A stretch of DNA of 64,000 bases. Source: Mesostigma viride (Eukaryota > Streptophyta > Mesostigmatophyceae > Mesostigmatales > Mesostigmataceae). Position numbers and translations under genes: made by a program. The DNA lies in contig RPFO01000436.1 in the NCBI GenBank assembly GCA_009746045.1, positions 1,753,851 to 1,817,850 of the forward strand. Direction: 5' to 3'. The notes beneath the pieces were generated by a model, which was not told where the DNA came from, made no database searches, and worked only from the letters and a program-made list of their open reading frames with translations. Positions 63,171 to 64,000 of the stretch are shown here, one piece after another; positions within the stretch are counted from its first letter, which is position 1; each line of letters starts with the position of its first letter.

Positions 63171-64000
63171 ATGGCTTCCAACAACAACGGAAAGGACAAC
63201 AACAACAAGGGGAAGGCGCCTACCAGGCGCACATCCCCCCGCCTCTCGCCGGAGGGCTCGCCCTCCGCCACCGTGCCCCCGAGGGTGACGCCCAACGTCA
63301 CCTTCAGCACGGTGGTCGCCGATCACCCACGGCGTCGGACCCCGCAGGTGGGGGCCGGCGCCCGGGGGCTGGCGAGAGGACGCCCGTTTGCCACTGGCGG
63401 CTCGTCCGCCATGGCACCCGGGGGGCAGGACCCCCGGGCACGTGACACCCCCATCGCAGGTGATGGGGGTCGTGAACGCAGCGATTCCTCGGAAGAGGAC
63501 GGGGAGGTGCCGCCCACGAGGCCGCGGACCTCGACAGAGCTTTCTTCCCAGACGCCGGCGACGTCTGGCAACCTCTCGGTGGGCCGCCAAATGGCCATCC
63601 TGGACATTGATCGGATATGATGCGCATGTTCCGCTGCCCGTCGAGTTCGGGCGCCAGCCGTATCTTCTCCCCATCGGGGAAGATGACATTCCAGCGTTCA
63701 TCTCAGTGAATGGCTGGATCATTCGTCAGCGGTTTCAGTTGACCGCCGACAAGCCGACGCACGCGATCGATGTTCATCGGGTTCAATCAATGACCGAGTG
63801 TCGTTTACGGATGCAGTTCAATCTGATCCAGGTGGCGGTCTGGATGTGGTGCTTTGCCAACCGGCCGAGGCACAATCCGGGCACGGTGGATCAGTGGGCA
63901 TCCAGGCAGCGTCAGCGAGATGCGCTGCGCGTGGTGGCCAAGCAGGAGATCGCGCTGACCCCGTTGCCTGCGTGGCCCCAAGTCACGCCAGTTGGCTGGG
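63171..64000 (+). CDS. Unidentified gag-like protein, N-terminal part, cut by window end
   Basis: ATG 63171 (MASNNNGKDNNNKGKAPTRR) opens a low-complexity Pro/Arg/Ser/Gly-rich region of about 130 residues with an acidic SDSSEEDGEVPP stretch. The frame stops at 63618. A +1 frame continues without stop to the window end with a more globular-looking sequence (YLLPIGEDDIPAFISVNGWI near 63660, FNLIQVAVWMWCFANRPRHN near 63820). A frameshift or small intron near 63615 would join them. A disordered N-terminus plus folded domain fits a retrotransposon Gag, but no motif proves it. Confidence 0.4.

Overview
The window looks like nuclear DNA of a flagellated green alga (Viridiplantae, probably a chlorophyte). 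Three things point there. One is an intact two-exon intraflagellar transport gene, IFT74, with a TGTAA-type polyadenylation signal 26 nt after its stop. The second is an intron-bearing CPBP/CAAX-type membrane protease gene whose C-terminal exon resembles land-plant homologues. The third is a dense load of plant/algal-type transposons. Species cannot be fixed from the sequence. Apart from these two genes I recognise no host gene. No rRNA gene, functional tRNA gene or CRISPR array is visible.

Layout. 1-6.7 kb: broken LINE endonuclease and reverse-transcriptase (RT) fragments, a (CTTT)n array, a 760-bp (TTG)n array, LINE tails and a tRNA-related SINE. 7.4-10.8 kb: IFT74 (minus strand). 10.8-14.8 kb: little recognisable apart from a 504-bp MITE. 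14.8-17.7 kb: CPBP protease, with a second MITE and decayed copies of its own exon edges in its introns. 17.7-20.1 kb: low-complexity and unassigned DNA. 20.1-29.4 kb: a LINE split by a complete Ty3/Gypsy chromodomain retrotransposon (8.46 kb, 5-bp target duplication). 29.4-31.3 kb: an element encoding only an L1-ORF1-like protein.

31.5-61.4 kb appears to be one minus-strand endonuclease-RT LINE copy stretched over about 30 kb by nested insertions. These are a 2.1-kb tandem-dimer retroposon with a 21-bp target duplication, a 16.5-kb hAT element with an 8-bp duplication, a second LINE, an 811-bp tandem duplication and a 5.85-kb terminal-inverted-repeat element. The hAT carries a BED zinc-finger exon that is itself split by a head-to-tail and tail-to-tail array of R2/HERO-like LINEs (RING finger, zinc finger, RT and restriction-like endonuclease). 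It also holds another ORF1-only element, which in turn contains a solo-LTR-like insert. 61.4-62.7 kb: further LINE fragments. 63.2-64 kb: the start of an unidentified, gag-like gene running off the window.

Two themes link the mobile DNA. RT-encoding LINEs, ORF1-only elements and short non-coding elements share a 3' module: a CTCC-loop-GGAG hairpin followed by a TTAA-type tail. In addition, elements often meet tail to tail in one shared AT tract. Many coding frames carry 1-nt shifts in G or C runs, which may be decay or assembly error.
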